DNA of 64,000 bases from an uncultured Porphyromonadaceae bacterium. Lineage in GTDB: Bacteria > Bacteroidota > Bacteroidia > Bacteroidales > Barnesiellaceae. The translations under genes were made by a program, and so were the position numbers. This document shows positions 16,166 to 25,032 of this stretch, one piece after another; position 1 is the first letter of the stretch, and each line of letters begins with the position of its first letter. Where the stretch lies: the NCBI GenBank assembly GCA_900538555.1, contig UPYI01000003.1, forward strand, positions 185,445 to 249,444, written 5' to 3'. The notes under the pieces are model-generated. The model was not told the DNA's origin and did not search any database. It worked only from the letters and a program-made list of their open reading frames with translations.

Positions 16166-19100
16166 TTATTCAGGATCGACACCCCACTGTTGTTTTGCCA
16201 AACGGCGGTAGTTGTTGTAACGCCAGAGAGCATTCTCCTGTGCAGCCTGGAACAATTCGGCGGCTTCTGCCGGATATTGTTTCATTACGGAAGCGTAACG
16301 AACTTCACCTTTCAGGAAGTCTTGGAATTTATCCCACTGAGGTTCTTTGCTATCAAGCGTGAACGGATTCTTGCCTTCGGCTTCCAACATCGGGTTGTAA
16401 CGCCACAAGTGCCAGTATCCGCATTCAACAGCAGCAGCTTCTTCGGCTTGTGCCTTACCCATACCTTTCTTCAAACCGTGGTTGATACAGGGAGCGTAAG
16501 CGATGATGATAGACGGGCCGTCATAAGCTTCTGCTTCACGGATTGCTTTCAGCGTTTGTGCGGGATCTGCACCCATCGCAATCTGAGCGGCATATACATA
16601 ACCGTAAGTAGATGCGATCAAGCCCAAATCTTTTTTACGTACACGTTTACCGGAAGCGGCAAATTTAGCGATAGCGCCGAGCGGCGTTGCTTTCGAAGCC
16701 TGACCGCCGGTATTCGAGTAAACCTCCGTATCGAGTACCAGGATGTTCACATTCTTACCGGATGCCAATACATGGTCGAGACCGCCGAAGCCGATATCGT
16801 ACGATGCACCGTCACCACCGATAATCCACTGGCTGCGTTTTACGAGGAAGTGATCGAGTTCGGCTACTTGTTTGCAAATATCGCAGTCGCAAGCTTTTAC
16901 CAACGGACGGATCTTTTCTGCCAGTTCTTTGGTCTTTTCAGCATCTTCGCGGTTGTTCACCCACTCTGCGGCAAGTGCTTTCAATTCGTCGCTGCAACAA
17001 GAGCAAGCCTGCATGTCGTTCATCAGTTTCACCAGACGATCGCGCATCTTCTCATTTGCCAATACCATACCGAGACCGAATTCGCAGAAGTCTTCGAACA
17101 GCGAGTTCGCCCAAGCCGGACCTTGTCCTTTCGCATTCGTCGTGTAAGGAGTAGAAGGTACGGAACCGGAATAGATAGAAGAACATCCGGTTGCATTGGC
17201 TACCATTTCACGGTCGCCGAAGAGTTGGGAGATAAGTTTCACATACGGAGTTTCACCGCAACCGGAGCATGCGCCGGAGTATTCGAAGAGCGGAGTAGCG
17301 AACTGAGAGTTCTTCACGTTAGCTTTGATATCTACCAGATTTTGTTTGCTGGAAACATTTGCTACGCAGTAATCCCAATTTGCAGCTTCTGCCATCTGGC
17401 TTTCGAGATCAACCATAGCCAAAGCCTTGCCTTCTTTGTTGCCCGGACATACATCCACACAGTTACCGCAACCCAGACAGTCGAGTACGCCTACCTGCAT
17501 ACGGAAACGCATGCCTTTCATTGCTGCCGGAGCTTTTATTTCGAGCGTATCTGCCGTAAAGCCCTTCGCTTCGTTTTCGTCCAATACGAACGGACGGATA
17601 CAAGCGTGAGGACAAACATACGCACAACGGTTACATTGGATACAGTTGTTGGAATTCCAAACCGGAACGAATGCCGATACACCGCGTTTTTCGTATTGAG
17701 CGGTTCCCTGATGCCAAGTACCGTCTTCGATTCCCTTGAATGCCGATACTTTGAGCAAATCGCCGTCCTGTGCATTGATCGGGCGAACCAATTTGTTTAC
17801 AAATTCCGGATCGTTGTTTGCTTTTACCTCATCGGCAGGGAGTTGTGCCCAAGCCGGATCGACAACCAATTGTTTGTATTCACCGCCACGGTCTACGGCT
17901 GCATAGTTCTTATTGACAACGTCTTCACCTTTCTTACCGTAAGACTTCACGATGAATTTCTTCATTTGCTCGATAGCAAGGTCTACGGGGATCACACCCG
18001 TGATACGGAAGAATGCCGATTGCAGAATCGTGTTCGTACGGTTGCCCAATCCGATTTCCTGTGCAATCTTCGTTGCATTGATATAATATACCGTGATATT
18101 TTTCTCTGCGAAATAACGTTTTACGTTGTTAGGCAGGTTGTGAGCCAACTCGTCGCCTTCCCAGATCGTATTCAACAGGAACGTACCGTTCTGACGCAAA
18201 CCGCGTGTCACATCATACATGTGGAGGTATGCCTGTACGTGGCAAGCTACGAAGTTCGGGGTCGTCACCAAATAGGTAGAACGGATAGGTGCATCGCCGA
18301 AACGCAAGTGCGAGCAAGTGAAACCGCCCGATTTCTTGGAGTCGTACGAGAAGTATGCCTGACAATATTTGTTGGTGTTGTCACCGATGATTTTCACCGA
18401 GTTCTTGTTTGCACCTACGGTACCGTCTGCTCCCAAGCCATAGAATTTAGCTTCGAACATACCTTCTCCGCCCAATGCGATTTCTTCTTTCGGAGGCAGC
18501 GAGGTGAATGTCACATCGTCGATAATACCGATCGTGAAGAGATTCTTCGGTTGCGGCAAAGCCAAGTTCTCATAAACAGAGAGAATTTGTGCCGGCGTAG
18601 TATCTTTCGAACCCAGACCGTAACGACCACCTACGATGATGGGGGCGTTTTCCTTGCCATAGTAGCAGTCTTTCACGTCGAGATACAACGGTTCGCCGTT
18701 TGCTCCCGGTTCTTTGGTACGATCCAATACGGCAATGCGTTTTGCAGTAGCCGGTACGGCTGCCAAGAAATGTTTAGCAGAGAACGGACGATACAAGTGT
18801 ACCGATACCAAACCTACTTTTTCGCCTTTCGAAGTCAAGTAGTCGATAGCTTCGCGGGCAGCTTCGGTTACCGAACCCATTGCAATGATCACACGGTCGG
18901 CATCTTCTGCACCATAGTAGTTGAACAAACCGTATTTACGTCCTGTAATTTCAGAGATTTTTTCCATGTATTCCTCAACGATAGCCGGAACAGCTTCGTA
19001 GAAGGGATTGCTGGATTCGCGGTGCTGGAAGAAATGATCGGGGTTTTCAGCCATACCACGGGCAACCGGAGCTTCGGGAGTCAGCGCACGTTTGCGGAAC

Positions 19101-19711
19101 TCTGCCAATGCTTCCTGGTCTACCAGCGGAGCCAGATCGTCGTTCTCCAACATTTCGATCTTCTGGATCTCGTGCGAGGTACGGAAGCCGTCGAAGAAGT
19201 TCACGAACGGTACACGCGATTTGATAGTGGAAAGGTGAGCGACACCTGCCAAATCCATAACTTCCTGTACAGAGCCTTCGCACAACATAGCGAAACCGGT
19301 CTGACGGGTAGACATAACATCCTGATGGTCGCCGAAGATACACAAAGCATGCGAAGCCAATGTACGAGCCGAAACATGGAATACGCAAGGCAACAATTCA
19401 CCGGCAATCTTATACATGTTGGGGATCATCAACAACAGACCTTGCGATGCCGTATAAGTAGTCGTCAAAGCACCAGCCTGCAACGATCCGTGTACTGCAC
19501 CGGCAGCACCAGCCTCAGATTGCATTTCTTGTACCAATACTGTTTCGCCGAAGATATTTTTTCTTCCGGCAGCAGCCCATTCGTCTACATATTCAGCCAT
19601 AGTAGACGACGGTGTGATCGGGTAAATGGCAGCAACTTCCGAGAACATATACGAGATATGTGCGGCTGCCTGGTTTCCGTCACAGGTCAAAAATTTTTTT
19701 TCTTTACTCAT
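16166..19711 (-). CDS. nifJ: Pyruvate:ferredoxin (flavodoxin) oxidoreductase
   Basis: 1181 residues, the full fused homodimeric form. Domain order: N-terminal TPP-binding pyrimidine domain (YPITPSSTMAEYVDEWAAAG near 30-50), transketolase C-like domain, gamma domain (about 415-630), a two-cluster ferredoxin domain (CIQCNRCAYVCP near 690 and CLGCGNCVDVCPG near 745), and a C-terminal TPP domain with the third cluster ligand CSGCGETPY and GDGASYDIGFGG. It decarboxylates pyruvate with CoA to acetyl-CoA and reduces ferredoxin or flavodoxin, a central oxygen-sensitive step of anaerobic fermentation. It is monocistronic, with a terminator-linked repeat just downstream. The opposite strand happens to be open almost throughout, which is a shadow. 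Confidence 0.97.
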   Translation of the reverse strand: MSKEKKFLTCDGNQAAAHISYMFSEVAAIYPITPSSTMAEYVDEWAAAGRKNIFGETVLVQEMQSEAGAAGAVHGSLQAGALTTTYTASQGLLLMIPNMYKIAGELLPCVFHVSARTLASHALCIFGDHQDVMSTRQTGFAMLCEGSVQEVMDLAGVAHLSTIKSRVPFVNFFDGFRTSHEIQKIEMLENDDLAPLVDQEALAEFRKRALTPEAPVARGMAENPDHFFQHRESSNPFYEAVPAIVEEYMEKISEITGRKYGLFNYYGAEDADRVIIAMGSVTEAAREAIDYLTSKGEKVGLVSVHLYRPFSAKHFLAAVPATAKRIAVLDRTKEPGANGEPLYLDVKDCYYGKENAPIIVGGRYGLGSKDTTPAQILSVYENLALPQPKNLFTIGIIDDVTFTSLPPKEEIALGGEGMFEAKFYGLGADGTVGANKNSVKIIGDNTNKYCQAYFSYDSKKSGGFTCSHLRFGDAPIRSTYLVTTPNFVACHVQAYLHMYDVTRGLRQNGTFLLNTIWEGDELAHNLPNNVKRYFAEKNITVYYINATKIAQEIGLGNRTNTILQSAFFRITGVIPVDLAIEQMKKFIVKSYGKKGEDVVNKNYAAVDRGGEYKQLVVDPAWAQLPADEVKANNDPEFVNKLVRPINAQDGDLLKVSAFKGIEDGTWHQGTAQYEKRGVSAFVPVWNSNNCIQCNRCAYVCPHACIRPFVLDENEAKGFTADTLEIKAPAAMKGMRFRMQVGVLDCLGCGNCVDVCPGNKEGKALAMVDLESQMAEAANWDYCVANVSSKQNLVDIKANVKNSQFATPLFEYSGACSGCGETPYVKLISQLFGDREMVANATGCSSIYSGSVPSTPYTTNAKGQGPAWANSLFEDFCEFGLGMVLANEKMRDRLVKLMNDMQACSCCSDELKALAAEWVNNREDAEKTKELAEKIRPLVKACDCDICKQVAELDHFLVKRSQWIIGGDGASYDIGFGGLDHVLASGKNVNILVLDTEVYSNTGGQASKATPLGAIAKFAASGKRVRKKDLGLIASTYGYVYAAQIAMGADPAQTLKAIREAEAYDGPSIIIAYAPCINHGLKKGMGKAQAEEAAAVECGYWHLWRYNPMLEAEGKNPFTLDSKEPQWDKFQDFLKGEVRYASVMKQYPAEAAELFQAAQENALWRYNNYRRLAKQQWGVDPE

Positions 19712-19802
19712 TTTAATGAATATATTAGATAAAGTGATATTTCAAACTCTACATTTAAATTCTACTTTCAAAAACGCATCGATTTTCCGAGGATTTTCAA
19801 AA

Positions 19803-20981
19803 TTAATATAAAAATCCGAAAAGCCAAAGCGGTATCACATTTTCGCGTCCGATTTTCAGATCCGACACGGCATAATAAATATCTTTATTATGTCTGCCCT
19901 GCGCTCCATTGGCTTTCACGCAGAACAAATGCTCGCCGTTCACGAGGAACTGCGCACCTTTCCGTCCGAGGTTCAACCGGTTGTCCTTATGCAGGATATT
20001 GTAGAAGAATGTTTCCCGTACCGCCTGCATGTCCACTTCCACCGAACGGTTGGAATAGATCAGGTTGGTATTGTGCATATAGATCTTCGCCGGTTTCTTC
20101 GGATATTCCTCCCCTTCCCGATAGAGCATATTGATCAGCCGGGCATCTTTCAGCAACTTGATATAGTTCATCACAGTCGCCCGCGAGATCTGAACGTCCT
20201 TACTCAACTGGCTGACATTCGCCGGACCCGGAGTATTCATCGACAAGCGATAGAGCAGACGGCGTACTTTGGGCAGATAGGACAACTCGATCTGCTTTAT
20301 AAGCAGAATGTCGATCTCCATCATCATGTTCATGGTCTTGATCAAATTTTCGGAAAAATTACGATTTTCCAAAAAGAAAGGATAATACCCATGATGCAGA
20401 TAACCCGGAAAATATTCCAACGGATCGATCTGCCGACAGATGTTTTCGGCAATAGCTTCATGATTCTCCAACAGTTCCGCCAATGTGTACACCGGAAAAT
20501 CGGTATGCGCCATCAGGTTCAGATATTCCCGGAATGAGAAGCCCCGTAAATTGTACGAATCGACCACCCCCGCCAAAACCGGATTTTCTTCTTTCAGCCG
20601 CATCACGGTCGATCCGCTGAAAATGATCTTCAATTGGGGGAAATGGTCATAACAATATTTCAGTTCTTCCGACCAGCCCGGATATTTGAACACCTGGTCG
20701 ATCAGCAGGATGCGCCCGCCGTTTTCGCAGAAGCGGGCAACAAAGTCTCGGAGAGTATATTCGGTGAAATAGAGATTGTTCAGATTTATATAGAGACACG
20801 AACGGGACGTCCCGTAGTTTTCTTTGGCATATTGCAACAGGAACGTAGTTTTCCCAACCCCCCGGCTACCCTTGATGCCGATCAGTCGGTTCGACCAATC
20901 GATCTCGCGCATCAACTCGCGATTTACCGGCGATTCGAGGTGTTCGATCAGATATTGATGTGTCCTATAAAATGATTCCAC
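19803..20981 (-). CDS. AAA family ATPase with DUF4143 C-terminal domain
   Basis: 392 residues. The Walker A motif is GSRGVGKTT (38-46); the Walker B segment is ILLIDQVFKYPGW (91-103). The sensor region is KIIFSGSTVMRL. After the AAA_14 domain the DUF4143 half begins around residue 200, with a winged-helix-like piece (VSQLSKDVQISRATVMNYIKLLKDA). These proteins are common, variable ATPases in Bacteroidota, possibly linked to toxin-type or regulatory roles, but no function is established. In most relatives the Walker B residue after Asp is Glu; here it is Gln96, which could slow hydrolysis. It has its own perfect promoter at 21000-21030. Confidence 0.88.
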   Translation of the reverse strand: MESFYRTHQYLIEHLESPVNRELMREIDWSNRLIGIKGSRGVGKTTFLLQYAKENYGTSRSCLYINLNNLYFTEYTLRDFVARFCENGGRILLIDQVFKYPGWSEELKYCYDHFPQLKIIFSGSTVMRLKEENPVLAGVVDSYNLRGFSFREYLNLMAHTDFPVYTLAELLENHEAIAENICRQIDPLEYFPGYLHHGYYPFFLENRNFSENLIKTMNMMMEIDILLIKQIELSYLPKVRRLLYRLSMNTPGPANVSQLSKDVQISRATVMNYIKLLKDARLINMLYREGEEYPKKPAKIYMHNTNLIYSNRSVEVDMQAVRETFFYNILHKDNRLNLGRKGAQFLVNGEHLFCVKANGAQGRHNKDIYYAVSDLKIGRENVIPLWLFGFLY

Positions 20982-20999
20982 GACGTATCAAATATGGGG

Positions 21000-21030
21000 C
21001 AAAGGTACATATTTATCCCGTTTTTGCAAA
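21000..21030 (-). promoter_or_regulatory. Promoter of the AAA/DUF4143 ATPase gene
   Basis: On the minus strand TTTG (21027-21030), a 19-base spacer and TACCTTTG (21000-21007) match the Bacteroidota consensus exactly. It ends 18 bp upstream of the ATG at 20981. Confidence 0.75.
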
Positions 21031-21130
21031 GCAGGGATTACAAAATAAGGTTACGAATAGCTTCCTGCTAAAATATTTAACATTATTTAGCTGTCTAAAA
21101 TTCTTTGTATCCCGATGTATCTAAAAATAA

Positions 21131-21300
21131 GACGATGTGTCGTCATGCCCGATCTGCTGCGTTGCCATCGGAATTTGGGTTAAGTAGTTTACGTCAGTAA
21201 ACTACTGTCGTCCTCATCCTCTGTGCCTTGCATCTTAGACATTCTTACGCACCGAAAAGGGAGCTGCATCGAAAAATTCATTTTCGATACAGCCCCCTTG
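21131..21300 (-). repeat. Terminator-linked dispersed repeat, copy B (3' of the OmpA gene)
   Basis: On the minus strand: a hairpin (CAAGGGGGCTGTATCGAAAA and TTTTCGATGCAGCTCCCTTT), then CGGTGCGTAAGAATGTCTAA, GATGCAAGGCACAGAGGATG, a small palindrome AGTTTACTGACGTAAACT and CGATGGCAACGCAGCAGATC. It lies about 30 bp after the OmpA-gene stop. It is the best-preserved copy together with that at 60892-61057. Confidence 0.82.
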
Positions 21301-21329
21301 TGTATCATACCTTTTGTTTGTCTCCGTTT

Positions 21330-22553
21330 TTACGCTACGATCGTAACCGTCGCTGCCCGATCCAAGCGATATGCTCCAAAACCGTTTGCATCTTCGCTCA
21401 CCGTCACTTCCAACTGATCGGCACTTACACCGCTCCGCAACAGATAGTTGTACACCCGGTCGGCACGAGCCTGACGCAGACGGGCGTTGTATTCAGCCGT
21501 ACCGGTCGTATTATCGGCATATCCGGTAACCCGGTATTTCTTGTCGGGATTCTCTTTCATCACTTTCGCCAATGCTTTCAGCAAAGTCGCATCTTTCGAT
21601 GCCAATGTCGATTGATCGGCGTCAAAGTAGATCGTAGCTGTGGGAACAGCAGCCTTCCGCGCCGTTTCACGTTCAGCCTGTGCTTCTGCCAATGCTTGTT
21701 TCGCTTTTTCTACATCCTGCTCCAAGACCGATATTTTTTCGTTAGCCCGACGCAATTGTTCCACCAAAGCATCACCCTCCTCGTCGGTATATTTCGAACG
21801 GATCACCTGCGGTTCGGGGATTACCGGAGCTTCCCATGTTCTCTTATTGAATTTGTACGTCGCTCCTACCATAACAGCCGCCGTAAAATCGCCATAGTTG
21901 CCCTTGTCTCCATCGAATTCATTTTCGATCGAGCCGATACGCAAGTCGAGATTAACCGTCCAGGCATCCGCTACACGGAAGCGGTTCAAGAAGCCGGCAC
22001 GGAACGTATAACAAGCCTGATGCCAATCGTTCTCTTTTGCCGAATGGACGAGTACGCCCACCCCGGCTCCGATATAGAGAATCGGAGAATAAATCCGTTT
22101 TGCATCGAATCCGGCAAACAGACTGTAAAAGTCTGCCATAAAATCCAAATGCGGCATCAATGCGCCATACGACTGACGATAAAAGCCATTGTTTGCCAAT
22201 GTACCGTCCACACCTACACCGTTTTCCAATCTCGTAGCGCCGTTGAATCCATTATAGTCCAAACCCACGCGAAGCCCGAACACCGGAGTCACCCATTTTT
22301 CGGCATTGATCTCCACTGCCAACCCGGGACGTTTTCCGAACGAAAGATTTCCATCGCCTTGTCCGAAATACATGTCCGCACCTATACCTAACGACAAAGC
22401 CCAATTGTCCTTGAATTTATTAATGCACAAACCGGCTGTTGTCTTTTGTCCGTCCGATTTTTCCTTTTCCGTACTTGCTTCGGTTTCAGCAGCGAATCCG
22501 AAGAAGGGAAATGCGCTAAAAATCAGAGAAAATACTAATAGATTTTTTTTCAT
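21330..22553 (-). CDS. OmpA family outer membrane protein
   Basis: 407 residues from MKKNLLVFSLIFS (ATG 22553; an ATG three codons earlier is possible). The signal peptide is cleaved near GFAAE. Residues about 45-230 form an 8-strand-type barrel with alternating strands (WALSLGIGADMYFGQ; VFGLRVGLDYNGFNG). A coiled coil (about 245-290, ALVEQLRRANEKISVLEQ) leads to the peptidoglycan-binding OmpA domain: TIYFDADQSTLASKDATLL, GYADNTTGTAEYNARLRQARA. The protein would anchor the outer membrane to the cell wall. It is monocistronic and followed by the repeat-linked terminator. Confidence 0.92.
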   Translation of the reverse strand: MKKNLLVFSLIFSAFPFFGFAAETEASTEKEKSDGQKTTAGLCINKFKDNWALSLGIGADMYFGQGDGNLSFGKRPGLAVEINAEKWVTPVFGLRVGLDYNGFNGATRLENGVGVDGTLANNGFYRQSYGALMPHLDFMADFYSLFAGFDAKRIYSPILYIGAGVGVLVHSAKENDWHQACYTFRAGFLNRFRVADAWTVNLDLRIGSIENEFDGDKGNYGDFTAAVMVGATYKFNKRTWEAPVIPEPQVIRSKYTDEEGDALVEQLRRANEKISVLEQDVEKAKQALAEAQAERETARKAAVPTATIYFDADQSTLASKDATLLKALAKVMKENPDKKYRVTGYADNTTGTAEYNARLRQARADRVYNYLLRSGVSADQLEVTVSEDANGFGAYRLDRAATVTIVA

Positions 22554-22682
22554 ACCCAACATAAATTAGATTGATTCACTTGTTCATTGGTCCTATTTTC
22601 TATGCAAAGAAAAAACATTTTTCATTTTTCGGCAAGCATTCCAAAACAAAATTTTACTGAATTTTTTCAAAACCCCAATACA

Positions 22683-22728
22683 AATAGCCGGATTGCAGAT
22701 CTCACGTTCGAGATGCAATCCGGCTATT
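22683..22728 (-). terminator. Terminator downstream of transketolase
   Basis: A 15-bp perfect stem AATAGCCGGATTGCA (22683-22697) pairs with 22714-22728. The loop contains a second small pairing (GATCTC/GAGAT). It lies 23 bp after the tkt stop codon. Confidence 0.78.
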
Positions 22729-22750
22729 GTTTCTTTATAACCGACGATCG

Positions 22751-24784
22751 TTACTTTTTCAGGAATTTACGAATTTCGCCGGCGACATGTTCCGGTGTGA
22801 AGCCGAATTTTTCGTCCAATACATTATAGGGAGCCGAGCTTCCGAAATGGTCCAGACCATATACCATGCCATTGGCTCCGACCAGACGTGCCAGCGTCGA
22901 GGGCAGACCTGCGGTCAAACCGAATACCGGAAGCTGGGCAGGAATAACAGTTTGACGATACGACTCCGGTTGATCGAAGAAAAGCCCCAACGAAGGTACG
23001 GACACGATCTGTACCCGGATGCCGTCATTTTTCAGCAACGCTGCCGCATCGACCAATGTCGCAACCTCCGAACCATTGGCTACCAGCACGACTTCGGGAT
23101 TCTCGTCTTTGCATACGACGTATCCGCCTTTGCTCATTTGCAAAGCATCGTCGTAACGGTCGCCGCTCATCGAAGGCAGATCCTTGATGTCCTGACGGGA
23201 AAGGATCAACGCCGTAGGAGTTTCGAAGTTTTCCATCGCCAATTTCCATGCCACCGTAGTTTCTGCGCTATCGGCAGGGCGGAATACGACCATACTGTTT
23301 TTACCGGCATGGTTTTTCAATTCTTCCATCAGACGTATCTGTGCTTCCTGCTCTACGGGTTCGTGCGTAGGTCCGTCTTCTCCGACACGGAATGCGTCGT
23401 GCGTCCAGATATATTTTACCGGGAGTTGCATCAATGCCGCCATACGTACAGCCGGTTTCATGTAATCGGAGAATACGAAGAACGTTCCGCATGCTCCCAT
23501 CACACCGCCGTGCAGCAACATACCGTTAAGGATAGCCGCCATCGTCAGTTCCGAAACGCCTGCATGCAGGAATGCTCCGCTGAAATCGCCGTTCACAAAC
23601 GGATGCGTCTTTTTCAAGAAGGCATCTGTTTTGTCGGAATTTGCGAGGTCGGCAGAAGAAACGATCATATTTTTCATATTCTGTGCCAGGAACGACAACA
23701 CGTTGGCAGACGAAGCTCGGCTTGCCAGGTTGGGTTTGTGGGCAATCGTCTTGAAATCGAGTTCAGGCAATTTGTTTCCGAAGAAATCTTTCAGTTCCTG
23801 AGCCTTTTCGGGATTTTCTTTTTCCCAAGCGGCTTGTTCCGCATTTCTTTCCGCAACGATTTTTTTGAGCTCTTCCGCACGTGCGGCATAGAGTTCCTCC
23901 ACTTCGGGGAATACAACGAACGGATCGTCGGGGTTACCGCCCAGATTAGCTACCGTCTTGGCAAACGAAGCGCCCGATTTTCCCAACGGCTGACCATGAG
24001 TAGAGCATTGCCCCTCGAAGCATTCGCCCGATTCGGTCACGGCACCACGACCCATGATCGTCTTACCGATAATAATTGTAGGACGTTCGGTTTCTTGGTT
24101 GGCTGCGGTCAGAGCATCACGGATAGCTTGCACATCCGTACCGTCTATTTCGATCACGTTCCAGTTCCATGCCCGGTATTTGGCAGCGGTATCTTCGGTA
24201 GTCACCGCATCCGTACCGGTAGACAACTGGATATTGTTGCTATCGTAGAACATAATCAGGTTGTGCAATCCGAGATAACCCGCCAAACGGCCTGCGCCCT
24301 GCGAAATTTCTTCCTGCACACCGCCGTCCGAAATAAAAGCATACGTTTTATGCGACATCCAGTTACCGAAACGGGCAGCGAGGAATCGCTCGGCAATGGC
24401 TGCACCTACCGCCATAGTGTGTCCCTGTCCCAACGGACCGGAGGTATTTTCCACGCCTCTTTCCACATCCACTTCGGGGTGTCCGGGAGTGATACTGCCC
24501 CATTGACGGAAGCTTTTGAGATCTTCCATCGTATATTTTTTGCACAATGCCAAAACAGAATAAAGCATCGGCGACATGTGACCGGGATCGAGGAAGAAAC
24601 GGTCACGATTTATCCAAGAGGGATTCTGGGGATCATACACTAAAAATTCGGAGTACAGTACATTTATAAAGTCTGCGCCACCCATAGCACCGCCCGGATG
24701 TCCGGATTTCGCCTTTTCCACCATCGAAGCTGCCAATATTCGAATGTTATCGGCTGCCTTGTTTAATATTCGAGTATCTTTCAT
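22751..24784 (-). CDS. tkt: Transketolase
   Basis: 677 residues. It contains the TPP enzyme core: SGHPGGAMGGADF near the start, GPLGQGHTMAVGAAIAERFL and ISDGGVQEEISQGA (TPP/Mg motif), FVFSDYMKPAVRMAALMQLP and THDAFRVGEDGPTHEPVEQ in the pyrimidine domain, and a C-terminal domain from about residue 545. It moves two-carbon ketol units between sugar phosphates in the non-oxidative pentose phosphate pathway. The open frame reaches back to 24847, but the start at 24784 (MKDTRILNKAADNIRIL) matches the family and a -7 box lies between the two ATGs. Confidence 0.96.
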   Translation of the reverse strand: MKDTRILNKAADNIRILAASMVEKAKSGHPGGAMGGADFINVLYSEFLVYDPQNPSWINRDRFFLDPGHMSPMLYSVLALCKKYTMEDLKSFRQWGSITPGHPEVDVERGVENTSGPLGQGHTMAVGAAIAERFLAARFGNWMSHKTYAFISDGGVQEEISQGAGRLAGYLGLHNLIMFYDSNNIQLSTGTDAVTTEDTAAKYRAWNWNVIEIDGTDVQAIRDALTAANQETERPTIIIGKTIMGRGAVTESGECFEGQCSTHGQPLGKSGASFAKTVANLGGNPDDPFVVFPEVEELYAARAEELKKIVAERNAEQAAWEKENPEKAQELKDFFGNKLPELDFKTIAHKPNLASRASSANVLSFLAQNMKNMIVSSADLANSDKTDAFLKKTHPFVNGDFSGAFLHAGVSELTMAAILNGMLLHGGVMGACGTFFVFSDYMKPAVRMAALMQLPVKYIWTHDAFRVGEDGPTHEPVEQEAQIRLMEELKNHAGKNSMVVFRPADSAETTVAWKLAMENFETPTALILSRQDIKDLPSMSGDRYDDALQMSKGGYVVCKDENPEVVLVANGSEVATLVDAAALLKNDGIRVQIVSVPSLGLFFDQPESYRQTVIPAQLPVFGLTAGLPSTLARLVGANGMVYGLDHFGSSAPYNVLDEKFGFTPEHVAGEIRKFLKK

Positions 24785-24801
24785 GAGGATAAATTTTTCT
24801 A

Positions 24802-24809
24802 CAAAAGTA
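24802..24809 (-). promoter_or_regulatory. Putative -7 box of tkt
   Basis: TACTTTTG on the minus strand, 17 bp upstream of the ATG at 24784. It makes the upstream in-frame ATG at 24847 unusable as the start. No matching -33 TTTG is seen. Confidence 0.5.
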
Positions 24810-24974
24810 ATACAAACTTTATGGATTCCGAAGTGTTTTGAACACAAAAAATCTCTTTATTTCAAGCAGCTATGTGCTTATTGTATTTTCAGTTACCTCT
24901 TTCACTGGGGGCATACCGTAACCGATCCGAAAAGCTAAAACCGACCGTCCGTTATCTACAAGTCGTTAAACGCA

Positions 24975-25009
24975 AGCGGCGGACAAGCCTTGTCTGCCAG
25001 TCCGCCGCT
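24975..25009 (-). terminator. Hairpin downstream of the MFS gene
   Basis: AGCGGCGGA (24975-24983) pairs with TCCGCCGCT (25001-25009), 24 bp after the stop of the MFS gene. There is no long T-run, so termination efficiency is uncertain. Confidence 0.55.
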
Positions 25010-25032
25010 CCGGTAATTGTAACTATCTAAAT

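Noticed and set aside
15903..16211. 102-codon plus-strand frame between the membrane protein and nifJ
   Set aside because: It runs through a dispersed repeat and into the nifJ 3' end.
16190..19732. Open frame of about 1180 codons on the plus strand opposite nifJ
   Set aside because: It mirrors the nifJ reading frame, has no domain and a Cys/Arg/Phe-rich shadow composition; codon bias of nifJ removes stops on the other strand.
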